NCBI RefSeq assembly: GCF_946479755.1
Contig: NZ_CAMLHC010000048.1
Span: 1-42,883, forward strand
Source: an uncultured Chitinophaga sp.
Lineage (GTDB): Bacteria > Bacteroidota > Bacteroidia > Chitinophagales > Chitinophagaceae
Reading direction: 5' to 3'
DNA length: 42,883 nucleotides
Shown here piece after piece: positions 26,023-34,674 of this stretch. The position numbers and the translations under genes were made by a program. Positions within the stretch are counted from its first letter, which is position 1. Every line of letters begins with the position of its first letter. A model generated the notes under the pieces. It was not told where the DNA came from, searched no databases, and saw nothing but the letters and a program-made list of their open reading frames with translations.

Positions 26023-26901
26023 TCAGAAACGGAGTTGCAAGCTCTTCCGGTATTCTTTAGGTGTTAATCCCTTTTTTCGTTTGAATAACCGGTTAAAATG
26101 GGTTGTATGATTGAAGCCTGCCCTGGATGCCAGTTCTGCCATGTTCATTTCTTTCTCTTGCATGAGGCGGCAGGCATAGCTGATACGGAGGTCATTAACA
26201 AAATCAACGAATGACTGTTGCGTTCTGCTTTTAAAAAAGCGGCAAAAGGAGTAAGTACTCATGGAAGAGACCGCTGCAATTTCTGTGAGGGGAATTTCCC
26301 GGCGAAAGTTGCTGAATATATGTTTAAAAATGGCTTCCATTCTTGTCTGCTCCTTATCTTTAAACGGGTTCTCATAATTAATACTGGTTAATAACCGGTA
26401 TTCTTTTGCTTCAGTTAAACAGACGATCAGCTCCATGAAGGAACTAACCTGCCGTAGCCCATATTCAGTGAGCATACGCTTCATTAGAGCGACAATATTG
26501 TCTTTACAGGCGCCATAAAACTGAATACCCCGCTGTGCCGTATGCATCCATGATTCCAGTTGCGAGGTGTTTCCGAACAGCGCCATACACTCTTTTAACA
26601 AGGATGGTTCTATATTAATAACCATCGAGTGTGCCTGCAATTGGTTTTCGTTTCCGAAGTAACTGGCCTCATTGTACCATACATGTGGCACATTCGAACC
26701 AACGAAGATCAGCTCTCCGCTTTCGAAATATTCCACATTGTCTCCAATGATCCGCCGGCCGGTGCTTTCCACCACATGCACCAGCTGACATTCCTTGTGG
26801 AAATGAAACTCTGTGGAAAATGCAGGAAGGCTGATCTCTTTTATCAGAAAGAGCTGGTCTGATATCAAATGGGGACTTAGTGTCGCTAAAATTGGTTTCA
26901 T
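26023..26901 (-). CDS. AraC-family transcriptional regulator
   Basis: The 292-residue protein has an N-terminal cupin-like sensing domain (~20-120, HFHKECQLVHVVESTGRRII, GSNVPHVW). The C-terminal AraC double helix-turn-helix (~190-290) shows LTEIAAVSSMSTYSFCRFFK and the closing signature AGFNHTTHFNRLFKRKKGLT-PKEYR. It is a cytoplasmic DNA-binding regulator, and lies directly upstream of susC in the same orientation, separated by 493 bp. Control of the SusCD operon is a positional inference. Confidence 0.92.
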   Translation of the reverse strand: MKPILATLSPHLISDQLFLIKEISLPAFSTEFHFHKECQLVHVVESTGRRIIGDNVEYFESGELIFVGSNVPHVWYNEASYFGNENQLQAHSMVINIEPSLLKECMALFGNTSQLESWMHTAQRGIQFYGACKDNIVALMKRMLTEYGLRQVSSFMELIVCLTEAKEYRLLTSINYENPFKDKEQTRMEAIFKHIFSNFRREIPLTEIAAVSSMSTYSFCRFFKSRTQQSFVDFVNDLRISYACRLMQEKEMNMAELASRAGFNHTTHFNRLFKRKKGLTPKEYRKSLQLRF

Positions 26902-27102
26902 TTAATTTTTTGCCGGGGGAATTATGTGGGATGGTAGTTGGGCTATCGTTCCCTTTAAAATATTCACTGTGATAACGTTCGTTTTACGGCTATGCATTAA
27001 TAGCATACCTGCGCTAATTTAATCATCACCACTAGCTGATGCTGTACAAATTTAAACATATGCTGATGCTTTTTTGATATCCGGTGGTCCTTGTCTTTAT
27101 CC

Positions 27103-27142
27103 AAAAAAAAGGATGTCCCACAGAAAGTGAGACATCCCTTTT
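27103..27142 (-). terminator. Terminator of the urease/nikR operon
   Basis: GGATGTCCCA (27111-27120) pairs with TGAGACATCC (27128-27137). The odd position forms G-U only in minus-strand RNA, and the A tract at 27103-27110 gives the U run. It lies 34 bp past the nikR stop. Confidence 0.78.
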
Positions 27143-27171
27143 TCATCCTTCTTTACGCCTGTCTGTTGTTC

Positions 27172-27573
27172 CTAACTAATCTTCGTCATAGATAACTGCC
27201 CGTGTATAATGCCCTTTGCTGCGGTCAACGCGTTGGCCAGCTGCTTCAGCAGCGACGCTTTCCCTTTGACAGCGATAATCTCGAGGCAGTTGTCGTGGTC
27301 TAAATGAATATGCTGGGAGCAGAGGATCAGGTCATGGAAATCATGCTGGATATCGGTGATCTTGTCCAGCAGGTCTCTCTTATGATGATCAAACAGCAGG
27401 GTGATAGACCCGCCGACCACCTCGTCCGCCTCCCATTGTTTCTCTACTTCTATCCGTTGTATCAGGTGACGGATAGCCTGCGACCGGTTGGGGAATTGGT
27501 TGTCTTCAATATAATTGTCCAACAACTGCAATACATTTTTCTCTATAGAGACACCAAATCTTACAACTTTCAT
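27172..27573 (-). CDS. nikR: Nickel-responsive regulator NikR
   Basis: The 133-residue protein has an N-terminal ribbon-helix-helix DNA-binding domain (MKVVRFGVSIEKNVLQLLDN..., ~1-45) and a C-terminal ACT-like nickel domain. The high-affinity nickel ligands of E. coli NikR (His76, His87, His89, Cys95) align with His77, His88, His90 and Cys96 here. It is the last gene of the urease operon, 22 bp after the porin gene, followed by a terminator. It probably gives nickel-dependent control of urease and nickel import; the palindromes upstream of ureA are candidate sites. Confidence 0.93.
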   Translation of the reverse strand: MKVVRFGVSIEKNVLQLLDNYIEDNQFPNRSQAIRHLIQRIEVEKQWEADEVVGGSITLLFDHHKRDLLDKITDIQHDFHDLILCSQHIHLDHDNCLEIIAVKGKASLLKQLANALTAAKGIIHGQLSMTKIS

Positions 27574-27595
27574 ATGCGCGATTAAAACTTACCAC

Positions 27596-28834
27596 TTAGA
27601 ATGCATTGACAAAATACAGCACACCCACGGCAAACAGGCTGGAGCGCTGATGAGCGTTGGCATCGGCGACCACGTTCCTGTATTTTACCTGGTTGTTGTA
27701 GTAATATCCGAACAGTTTCATGTTCTGGCTGGCGATAGGCTTGTATTCGAGCCCCGCGAGAATACCGATGTTTTCCCTGAAATTCTTCCCGATGGCGCTG
27801 TTGTCTTTCGTCTGGCTGGAAGACTCAAAAATCCCTTTGGTGGTCAGGAACCAGCCCGGTACAAACTCATAGTCCAGTCTGAGTACGGCGCCTTTGTAAT
27901 TAACGTCCCTCGCGAACCCGGGAACAAAACCAGGATTCAGTTGCTGCTGGTATTTATTGATGGACGGAGACGCAATGTTCACATAGTCCACCGGCATAGC
28001 CGCCCACTGAAGATCGAGATAACCTTTTAATTTCTTCAGTGCCAGTTTATTGCCCAGGGCAACAGCATGATTGGTTTTGCCTGATGCGTACTGGGAAACA
28101 TTGTAACTCCAGAAAGTATGCAGTTTCTGATCAAACATCTTACCTAACCAGCTCGCATATACGCCCATGGGTGTTTTGGAACCTTTCAGGCCGTCGGCAG
28201 CGTATCCTGCATTGGCGTAGGTGGTATGGAAGGAGTTATTGTATGTGTTGTGCAGCTGGAGGAAAAAGCCATGGTCTTTGTTTACCTGGTACCCGAACCT
28301 TATTCCCATCAGGAACAAATTCGTCTGGTAGTTGACAAAATCGGAGTATTGATATTCGTAGGTGGGGTTTGTTTCAAACTCCCAGTTGCCCACATAGGCA
28401 GCTTGTTTGCCGACATTAACAGACCATTTTTTGCCCTTGCCGAATTTATAATTGACGGAAGCATGGTCCAGTGATCCCGGCGAGTTGTCAAGGTCCCTGG
28501 GCGTCTGTGCCCTGTTGAGCCGGTACCTGATCCTGAAATCGAGGTCCGGCACGATGGTGCCTAATACTTCAAACCGGGCTTCGTTCATACGCATACTGGA
28601 CTGCCTGTCGCCATCCGGTATTTCCAGAGAGCTCCGCAGTAAAAAATTCAAGTGGATGTTTTCCAGTGCTTCCGGTTTCTTTTTAAACAAAAGGGATGGC
28701 TCCTCTTTCACCTGGCGGGCGCTGGTGTCAGTGGCCGGTGAAGGAACAGTCTGTGCCAACAGATAACTGGATGAACAGATAAAGGTAATGGTCGTCAGTA
28801 TTAGTTTCGTGTTCATATTCAGATTCATATTCAA
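27596..28834 (-). CDS. Outer-membrane porin, phosphate-selective porin O/P-like
   Basis: The 412-residue product begins with a cleavable signal (ending SSYLLAQ) and continues as an amphipathic beta-strand-rich barrel with alternating aromatic residues, ending in a Phe-terminated strand (LFAVGVLYFVNAF). The fold resembles OprO/OprP-type porins. Its place between hypB and nikR suggests passage of urea, nickel or a nickel chelate across the outer membrane, but nothing in the sequence fixes the solute. An ATG six codons in (28816) could be an alternative start. Confidence 0.75.
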   Translation of the reverse strand: MNMNLNMNTKLILTTITFICSSSYLLAQTVPSPATDTSARQVKEEPSLLFKKKPEALENIHLNFLLRSSLEIPDGDRQSSMRMNEARFEVLGTIVPDLDFRIRYRLNRAQTPRDLDNSPGSLDHASVNYKFGKGKKWSVNVGKQAAYVGNWEFETNPTYEYQYSDFVNYQTNLFLMGIRFGYQVNKDHGFFLQLHNTYNNSFHTTYANAGYAADGLKGSKTPMGVYASWLGKMFDQKLHTFWSYNVSQYASGKTNHAVALGNKLALKKLKGYLDLQWAAMPVDYVNIASPSINKYQQQLNPGFVPGFARDVNYKGAVLRLDYEFVPGWFLTTKGIFESSSQTKDNSAIGKNFRENIGILAGLEYKPIASQNMKLFGYYYNNQVKYRNVVADANAHQRSSLFAVGVLYFVNAF

Positions 28835-28865
28835 TTTTGGTGGGAAGGTGGAGGACCGGATAACA

Positions 28866-29573
28866 TTATTGTTTCCGGGCCTTTTTCGCTTTTACCTTTT
28901 CCTCCAGCCAGTTACACCACTCGTCAATACCCTCGCCGCTCAGGGTGCTCACCTGTATGGCGGAGAGGTCGGGGTTTACTTCCCGGGCGTCTTTCACGGC
29001 GGCTTCTACAGAAAACGGAACGTAGGGGAGCAGGTCGGCTTTGGATACCACCATCAGTTCACTGGTTAAAAACATCCGGGGATATTTTTTGGGTTTGTCG
29101 TCTCCTTCGGTAGAGGCCAGTAAGGTTACCCGGAAATCTTCTCCCAGGTCAAACGCTGACGGGCATACGAGGTTGCCCACGTTTTCAATGATCAGCAGGT
29201 CGGCCTTGCTCAGGTCTATATGGTCCAGTGCCTGGTAGATCATCTGCGCTTCAATGTGGCACATGCCGCCGGTAACGATCTGCAGGGCGTTAATGCCCAC
29301 GTCGCGCAGTCTTACCGCATCTCTTTCTGTTTCGGGATCACCCACCAGTACAGCGATGTTTAATTTATCCTTCAGGCGTCTGCCGGTTTCCTGCAGCAGC
29401 GTGGTTTTGCCGCTTCCGGGGGAGGAGCAGATATTGATGATCAATACATCCGGCACTTTATCTCTGATCGCTTTAGCAACAAAGTCGTTCGCCTTTAAGA
29501 GGTTCAAGGTGGTGTTATCACACTGTACAGATCCGGCAGGCATCCGGTTGCTTTTAGGTTTCGTATCAATCAT
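28866..29573 (-). CDS. hypB: Nickel-insertion GTPase HypB
   Basis: The 235-residue G3E GTPase has the P-loop SSPGSGKTTL at about 50-59, the VGDPETERDAVRLRD switch region, GGMCHIEAQM with the metal-site Cys-His, ENVGNLVCPSAFDLGE, and VSKADLLPY in the NKxD position (Ser replaces Asn). It has no His-rich N terminus, so it is the non-storage type. HypB normally delivers nickel to [NiFe]-hydrogenase, but none is present here. Within a urease operon the likely client is urease, as shown for Helicobacter pylori HypA/HypB. It lies 12 bp after hypA. Confidence 0.93.
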   Translation of the reverse strand: MIDTKPKSNRMPAGSVQCDNTTLNLLKANDFVAKAIRDKVPDVLIINICSSPGSGKTTLLQETGRRLKDKLNIAVLVGDPETERDAVRLRDVGINALQIVTGGMCHIEAQMIYQALDHIDLSKADLLIIENVGNLVCPSAFDLGEDFRVTLLASTEGDDKPKKYPRMFLTSELMVVSKADLLPYVPFSVEAAVKDAREVNPDLSAIQVSTLSGEGIDEWCNWLEEKVKAKKARKQ

Positions 29574-29585
29574 GGTGATTATTTT

Positions 29586-29927
29586 TTATGTTAGAAATTC
29601 AACTTTGCTTATTCTCAGTTCTTCACCCTGCACAATTTTCCTGGAAGGAGCGCCGCAGGCACACACAAACCGGTGCCGGACTACTTCGAAGGGCTTGTTG
29701 CAAGTGTCGCAATGCGCTATAATCGGTAACAGCACTACTTCGAGGTCGATGTGTGCCAGCTGCGGCTCATCGAGTATCATCGCCTCAAATGCGTTCTGGA
29801 TCAGGATGGGTTGTACGTTGCACAAAAGGCCGGCTTCCACCCGCACCTTGGTGATGCGGTCGAACTTGTCCGGATGGCTTTCCTGCAGCGTGTTGAAAAT
29901 ATCTCTGACTATCGGGACTTCGTGCAT
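29586..29927 (-). CDS. hypA: Nickel metallochaperone HypA
   Basis: The 113-residue protein begins MHE, whose His2 is the nickel ligand of the family. It carries a zinc site from C73-x-x-C76 and C89-x-C91 (the second pair is shortened compared with the common CxxC). The N-terminal helix and EAGLLCNVQP segment fit HypA. It lies between ureD and hypB in the urease operon. In H. pylori HypA works with UreE to load urease, and the same role is inferred here. The unusual CxC spacing is noted but need not abolish zinc binding. Confidence 0.88.
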   Translation of the reverse strand: MHEVPIVRDIFNTLQESHPDKFDRITKVRVEAGLLCNVQPILIQNAFEAMILDEPQLAHIDLEVVLLPIIAHCDTCNKPFEVVRHRFVCACGAPSRKIVQGEELRISKVEFLT

Positions 29928-29968
29928 GGCATTATTTTTATTCCGGTTTCCCGGGGCATACGCCGCGG

Positions 29969-30949
29969 CTACGTTGTTTTAATGGCAGCTTTTTGTACTG
30001 GCCGTTTTTTAGTTGTTGCAGCTTTCTTTTGTACGGGTGTTTTTTTGACAACCGGTTTTTTGACAGCTGGTTTGGCTACCGCCGTTTTTTTCCGGGTGAT
30101 GGGCGCCTCCGGCGCCACAGACTCCACTGGCTCCACTTCTGCTATATGGTGCCGGATAAAGCTCCAGCACATATCACCGATGTTGGACAGCCATTCGTGC
30201 ATGGCGTCGCCACTTTCGCCGAGGGCGCGTATCAGCAGCGCGTGTTTACCGCATTGGGTAAAGCCGTAGCTCATGTCCACAAACTGTTCTGTCAGCACTT
30301 CATCCAACTCTTCCTTGAATGCTTTGGCATAGTCGGAAACAATCAGCAACGTACCCTGGTGGGTATGTCCTTCAAAGAACAGCATCCGCTCCAGTGGCTG
30401 TTTGCGGGGCTCCATCAGCTGGTTGTCGAAGAAGATGAGTTTTCCGCCGCGGTATACTTTTGTCCGGTTGTGCAGCTTGGAAAATTCGAACCTTTCACCG
30501 GAGTGGATACGCCCGCCGCTGATGATGTCACCCCATATGAGGTGCCCGCTTTCGGCTACTTCGATATGGTTCTCCATATCGAAAATGGAATTTTTGAACG
30601 GAATGGTCGGCTGTGGCAGATATTGCAGGAGCGCCTGGCCGTCCACTTTCACGTGCATCGACTGGGACGCTCCTTTTTTCATGGGATGCAGTTTGTTGAA
30701 CGACTGGGTGAACAGTTTCATCTCCGATTTTTCGGGGCAGTGCACGCTGATTTGCAGCGTGTCACCGTCCATCACTCCCGGAGAGTAACACATCATCATT
30801 ACCTCCAGGTGGTCGTGCAGCAGTTTGGAACCATAGTGTACTACTTTATAGGGAATGTCAAAATAACTGTTCACCAGCAGGGTTTTTGGCCCTTCCCGCT
30901 TGCAGCTAATGTCAACCCTGCTTGTAAGTGAATTATCCCTATTGATCAT
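29969..30949 (-). CDS. ureD: Urease accessory protein UreD with a basic Lys/Pro/Ala tail
   Basis: UreD is the scaffold that binds apo-urease and recruits UreF and UreG for nickel delivery. The 326-residue product has the UreD core to about residue 272 (SPGVMDGDTLQISVHC, SGGRIHSGERFEF, FEGHTHQGTLLIV). Residues 273-326 are a low-complexity extension made of Lys, Pro, Ala, Val and Thr (for example VAKPAVKKPVVKKTPVQKK), resembling histone H1/AlgP-type tails. Ordinary UreD proteins end near residue 270-280. It is cotranscribed 11 bp after ureG. Confidence 0.9.
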   Translation of the reverse strand: MINRDNSLTSRVDISCKREGPKTLLVNSYFDIPYKVVHYGSKLLHDHLEVMMMCYSPGVMDGDTLQISVHCPEKSEMKLFTQSFNKLHPMKKGASQSMHVKVDGQALLQYLPQPTIPFKNSIFDMENHIEVAESGHLIWGDIISGGRIHSGERFEFSKLHNRTKVYRGGKLIFFDNQLMEPRKQPLERMLFFEGHTHQGTLLIVSDYAKAFKEELDEVLTEQFVDMSYGFTQCGKHALLIRALGESGDAMHEWLSNIGDMCWSFIRHHIAEVEPVESVAPEAPITRKKTAVAKPAVKKPVVKKTPVQKKAATTKKRPVQKAAIKTT

Positions 30950-30960
30950 GGTGCTTCGGA

Positions 30961-31569
30961 TTATGCTTCGAGTAATGCGTATTTTTTGATCCAGGTGATG
31001 ACGTCGTCCAGACCAATCTTCTCCCGGATGTTTGTTTTCAGGAAAGGTTTTTCGTTCCGCATTTTCTTAGCGTCCCTTTCCATCACTTCCAGACTGGCTC
31101 CTACGTAGGGCGCCAGGTCAATTTTATTGATCAGCAGGAGGTCGGACCGGGTGATGCCGGGACCGCCCTTACGGGGTATTTTTTCGCCTTCCGCCACATC
31201 TATCACGAAGATGGTGACGTCTGCCAGATCGGGGCTGAAGGTGGCTGCGAGGTTATCGCCGCCGCTTTCGATGAATACAATTTCTGTGTCCGGATGGAGT
31301 TTGACGAGTTCTTCCACAGCCTCAAGGTTCATGGAGGCGTCTTCGCGGATGGCGGTATGCGGACAGCCGCCTGTTTCCACGCCGCGGATCCTGTCCGCAG
31401 GAAGTTTGGAGTTCTTGATCATGAATTGAGCATCTTCTTTGGTGTAGATGTCGTTGGTGACTACGCAGATGCTGTAGTCATTGCTCATTTTTCTTGTCAG
31501 CGCTTCTATCAGTGCGGTTTTTCCGGAGCCTACAGGACCGGCCACACCTATCTTTACATATTTGTTCAT
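30961..31569 (-). CDS. ureG: Urease accessory GTPase UreG
   Basis: UreG couples GTP hydrolysis to nickel transfer into urease. The 202-residue product starts [18 protein letters not shown] with the P-loop at 11-18, has the nickel-binding Cys69-Pro70-His71 motif, [13 protein letters not shown] and the G4 motif [12 protein letters not shown] chose the ATG at 31569; the frame extends 32 codons upstream into ureF, but those residues do not fit the family. It starts 26 bp after ureF. Confidence 0.96.
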   Translation of the reverse strand: MNKYVKIGVAGPVGSGKTALIEALTRKMSNDYSICVVTNDIYTKEDAQFMIKNSKLPADRIRGVETGGCPHTAIREDASMNLEAVEELVKLHPDTEIVFIESGGDNLAATFSPDLADVTIFVIDVAEGEKIPRKGGPGITRSDLLLINKIDLAPYVGASLEVMERDAKKMRNEKPFLKTNIREKIGLDDVITWIKKYALLEA

Positions 31570-31595
31570 GTCACAAGCATTTAAAAATTTGATGA

Positions 31596-32282
31596 TCAGG
31601 AAATGTAAATACGGGTACGCAGTTTCTCGTGCTGCATACATTTGATTTCCTGTCCTATACAGCATAGTCCCAGTTGCTGCTCGTCCATATCAGGTTGTTT
31701 GCGGACCAGCCTGGCGATTACCGGCTGCAGGTCGTACAGTATTTTCTGACCGGCCGTCTGGCTGATGGGAACTGTTTTGGCGCAGTTGGTGATAATACCA
31801 TTCAGCGTGTTGTAATAAAATGCGCTCAGCGCGTCTTCCAGGGAGATGCCCGCCGCTTTGACATATAGTCCGAAAGCGATAGCGTAATGGCCGTGTAGCT
31901 CCTCCTGTTGTATGGCTTCTGCATATTTCTTACAGGTGGGGTACGGCTTCAGCTCCGTGGTTAGTTTCAGGAAGCGGATGGCCAGTTTTTTACTGGCGTC
32001 CCTGATTTCATACGATGCTTTTAAGGCCGTCACCAGGGTATCCAGCTCCGTGAGCTTGTCCCATCCTTTTTTCCCTGCAGGTAAGGTGAGGGTTTTGTAC
32101 AGGAAGGCTGCGTCGTTGTAGTAGATGCTGTGTTCCAGCATCGTTCTGGCATACTCGGCGGCAGAACTGTTATCATGCACAATCCTGGCATCCACATAAG
32201 ACTCCAGCCCATAGGAATGCGTGAAGCTTCCTATGGGGAACATGGAGTCGTTTACCTGCAGCAGTGTTAATAGTTTCTGCAT
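31596..32282 (-). CDS. ureF: Urease accessory protein UreF
   Basis: This 228-residue, all-helical protein bridges UreD and UreG in the maturation complex. The N terminus [24 protein letters not shown] matches the conserved UreF start, and [19 protein letters not shown] lies in the middle. The length is normal. The ATG is 3 bp after the ureE stop, so translation is probably coupled. Confidence 0.94.
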   Translation of the reverse strand: MQKLLTLLQVNDSMFPIGSFTHSYGLESYVDARIVHDNSSAAEYARTMLEHSIYYNDAAFLYKTLTLPAGKKGWDKLTELDTLVTALKASYEIRDASKKLAIRFLKLTTELKPYPTCKKYAEAIQQEELHGHYAIAFGLYVKAAGISLEDALSAFYYNTLNGIITNCAKTVPISQTAGQKILYDLQPVIARLVRKQPDMDEQQLGLCCIGQEIKCMQHEKLRTRIYIS

Positions 32283-32285
32283 TCG

Positions 32286-32747
32286 TTAATCATTTGCATT
32301 GTAATTGTTATGACCGTGCGCTCTCAGCATATGCGTCTGCAACAACTTCCGTTCTTCGATGCGGGGGGCGTAGCCCGCCCGCTGCAGCTGCATGAACAAA
32401 GGTGACTCGTAGGCCACGCTGATGCTGTTCCCGTCATCGATATAAATGGGGATGTGTTTATTGCCGATTTCAAAACAAATGATTCCCATTTCTTTCAGTG
32501 TCGCCGGTGTGAACACAATGCATTCGCAGGGCCTTATCACCAGCTCGATGTATTTCTCATCATCCATCCACAGGATGTCGCCATCGGCCAGCGGTATCCT
32601 GTTGTGTTTCCGGACCACTATTTCCGTTCCGGACAGGGTAGGGCGCCTGATAATTGTTTTAGCCGTTTCGTACCATTCAATTTCAAAGACGTCCCGTACC
32701 CTGTTTCCGGTAGACGGATGTTTCAACACTTCTTCAACTATGATCAT
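32286..32747 (-). CDS. ureE: Urease accessory protein / nickel metallochaperone UreE
   Basis: The 153-residue dimeric chaperone hands nickel to UreG. The N-terminal peptide-binding-like domain covers about 1-75. The C-terminal metal domain has the conserved GNKHIPIYI, whose His98 matches the interface nickel ligand of Klebsiella UreE. The C-terminal tail is short with few His (HMLRAHGHNN), unlike the His-rich Klebsiella tail, so storage capacity is low. It sits 14 bp after ureC. Confidence 0.93.
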   Translation of the reverse strand: MIIVEEVLKHPSTGNRVRDVFEIEWYETAKTIIRRPTLSGTEIVVRKHNRIPLADGDILWMDDEKYIELVIRPCECIVFTPATLKEMGIICFEIGNKHIPIYIDDGNSISVAYESPLFMQLQRAGYAPRIEERKLLQTHMLRAHGHNNYNAND

Positions 32748-32761
32748 CCCTGTATTATTTT

Positions 32762-34630
32762 TTAGAACAGCAGGTAGCGCTGTGCCAGCGGCAGTACCCT
32801 CAGGGGTTCGCAGGTGGCCACTTTACCGTCTACTTTTACTACGTATGTTTCCGGATCTACCTCCAGTTTAGGCATGGCGTCGTTGTGCACCATGTCTTTC
32901 TTGCCTACGGTACGGCAGCCTTTTACCGGCAGTGATTTTTTCTTCAGTCCCAGTTTTCCGATGTTGCCGGATTCTATGGATACTTTGGAAACGAAGTTGT
33001 AGCTGGTCTGCGCCACTGCGTTGCCATAAGCGCCATACATCTTGCGGTAAAGCACCGGTTGCGGCGTTGGGATGGAGGCGTTAGGATCGCCCATTTTGGA
33101 AGCTACGATCATTCCGGATTTGTAGATCATTTCGGGTTTTATGCCGAAGAATTCCGGTCTCCAGATCACGAGGTCGGCGATTTTACCTGGTTCGATAGAG
33201 CCCACGTATTCGTCGATGCCGTGTGATTTCGCCGGATTGATGGTGTATTTGGCCATGTAACGTTTAACGCGGAAGTTGTCGTTGCCGCGTTTGTTGTCTT
33301 CCGGCAGGGCGCCTCTTTGCACCTTCATTTTGTGGGCGGTCTGCCAGGTACGGGTGATCACTTCACCTACGCGGCCCATGGCCTGGGAGTCGGAGCTCAT
33401 CATACTGATCACGCCGAGATCATGCAGCACGTCTTCCGCTGCGATGGTGGAAGGGCGGATGCGGGAGTCGGCGAAGGCCACATCTTCTTTGATGGCAGGG
33501 CTCAGGTGATGGCAGACCATCAGCATGTCCACGTGCTCGGCTACGGTGTTATAGGTATAGGGCTTGGTAGGATTGGTGGAAGAGGGTAGGATGTTGGGAT
33601 ACATCGCTATCTGGATGATGTCCGGTGCGTGCCCGCCGCCGGCGCCTTCCGTGTGGAAGGTGTGGATCACCCTGCCGTTGATGGCTTTGATCGTATCTTC
33701 GAGATAGCCTGCTTCGTTCAGGGTATCGGTGTGGATCGCTACCTGCGTGTCGTATTTGTCGGCCACCCGCAGCGCCATGTCAATGGTAGACGGTGTGGCG
33801 CCCCAGTCTTCGTGGACTTTCATGCCCAATGCGCCGGCCCTGATCATCTCCGCCTGTGCTTCTTCGTTGGACACGTTGCCCTTACCGAAAAAGCCGAGGT
33901 TGATCGGCAGTTCCTCTGAAGCGTGCAGCATCTTTTCCATGAAGAATTTGCCCGGTGTAACGGTGGTGGCATTGGTGCCGTCGTTAGGACCGGTGCCGCC
34001 GCCGATCAGCGTGGTAAGACCGCTGTACAGGGCAGTGTCGATGATCTCGGGACAGATGAAGTGGATATGGGTGTCAACACCGCCGGGAGTTACAATATAG
34101 CCCCAGCCGCCGTGTACTTCAGTACCAGGACCGATGATCATGCCCGGTGTTACGCCGTCCTGCGTATCAGGGTTGCCGGCTTTACCGATAGCTTTGATTT
34201 TACCGTCTTTAATGCCGATATCTGCTTTTACGATGCCCCAGTGATCGATGATCACCGCGCCGAGGATACACAGGTCCAGCACGTCTTTGTCGAGCGCGGA
34301 AGTGGCTTGTCCCATGCCGTCGCGCACGGTTTTACCGCCGCCGAATTTGTTTTCCTCCCCGTAGAGCTGGAAGTCTTTTTCTATTTCAATGAACAGCTCC
34401 GTATCGGCCAGGCGCATTTTGTCGCCGGTAGTAGGACCGAACAGGGAAGCATATTTTTCACGTTTTATGTACAGGTTACCGTTTTCAAATCTTACCTCGT
34501 TGCCATTCTGCGCGTACGCTTTGTTGAGGCCCATCACTGTTAAACCGGCTGTGGTAACACCCACGATTTTAATCCATTCCCGTCTGTTCCAGGTACCGCC
34601 TTTTTTTCGATTCTCGTTATTCTCGTACAT
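32762..34630 (-). CDS. ureC: Urease alpha (catalytic) subunit with a predicted twin-arginine signal peptide
   Basis: UreC hydrolyses urea to ammonia and carbamate at a dinickel centre. All catalytic residues of Klebsiella UreC are present at a constant +54 offset: His188, His190, carbamylated Lys271, His300, His326, flap Cys373/His374 and Asp414. The first 54 residues are extra. They contain NRREWIK (Arg16-Arg17), a hydrophobic stretch (about 21-35) and an AYA-Q cleavage site (38-41), the layout of a Tat signal. No start codon lies between residue 34 and the usual urease start, so the canonical cytoplasmic form cannot be made from this frame. Residues 41-54 would remain as a short linker after cleavage. 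Confidence 0.96.
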   Translation of the reverse strand: MYENNENRKKGGTWNRREWIKIVGVTTAGLTVMGLNKAYAQNGNEVRFENGNLYIKREKYASLFGPTTGDKMRLADTELFIEIEKDFQLYGEENKFGGGKTVRDGMGQATSALDKDVLDLCILGAVIIDHWGIVKADIGIKDGKIKAIGKAGNPDTQDGVTPGMIIGPGTEVHGGWGYIVTPGGVDTHIHFICPEIIDTALYSGLTTLIGGGTGPNDGTNATTVTPGKFFMEKMLHASEELPINLGFFGKGNVSNEEAQAEMIRAGALGMKVHEDWGATPSTIDMALRVADKYDTQVAIHTDTLNEAGYLEDTIKAINGRVIHTFHTEGAGGGHAPDIIQIAMYPNILPSSTNPTKPYTYNTVAEHVDMLMVCHHLSPAIKEDVAFADSRIRPSTIAAEDVLHDLGVISMMSSDSQAMGRVGEVITRTWQTAHKMKVQRGALPEDNKRGNDNFRVKRYMAKYTINPAKSHGIDEYVGSIEPGKIADLVIWRPEFFGIKPEMIYKSGMIVASKMGDPNASIPTPQPVLYRKMYGAYGNAVAQTSYNFVSKVSIESGNIGKLGLKKKSLPVKGCRTVGKKDMVHNDAMPKLEVDPETYVVKVDGKVATCEPLRVLPLAQRYLLF

Positions 34631-34674
34631 ACTTTTTGATTTAATGAAAAGTGTAATGTTTCAGACAACACCCT

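Noticed and set aside
28866..29927. A hydrogenase maturation cluster
   Set aside because: Only hypA and hypB are present; hypC-F and hydrogenase subunits are absent and all neighbours are urease genes.
29993..30931. 312-codon plus-strand frame opposite ureD
   Set aside because: It is an antisense shadow of ureD, rich in Phe/His/Val as expected from reversed codons, with no recognisable domain.
31570..31665. Longer UreG start (32 extra residues)
   Set aside because: The extra codons overlap ureF and do not look like UreG; the ATG at 31569 gives the standard N terminus.
34631..34674. UreC extension as an artefact of a mis-set start
   Set aside because: The ATG at 34630 leaves a clean 44-bp gap to ureB, the only later in-frame starts are within the hydrophobic segment, and the extension has ordered Tat features.
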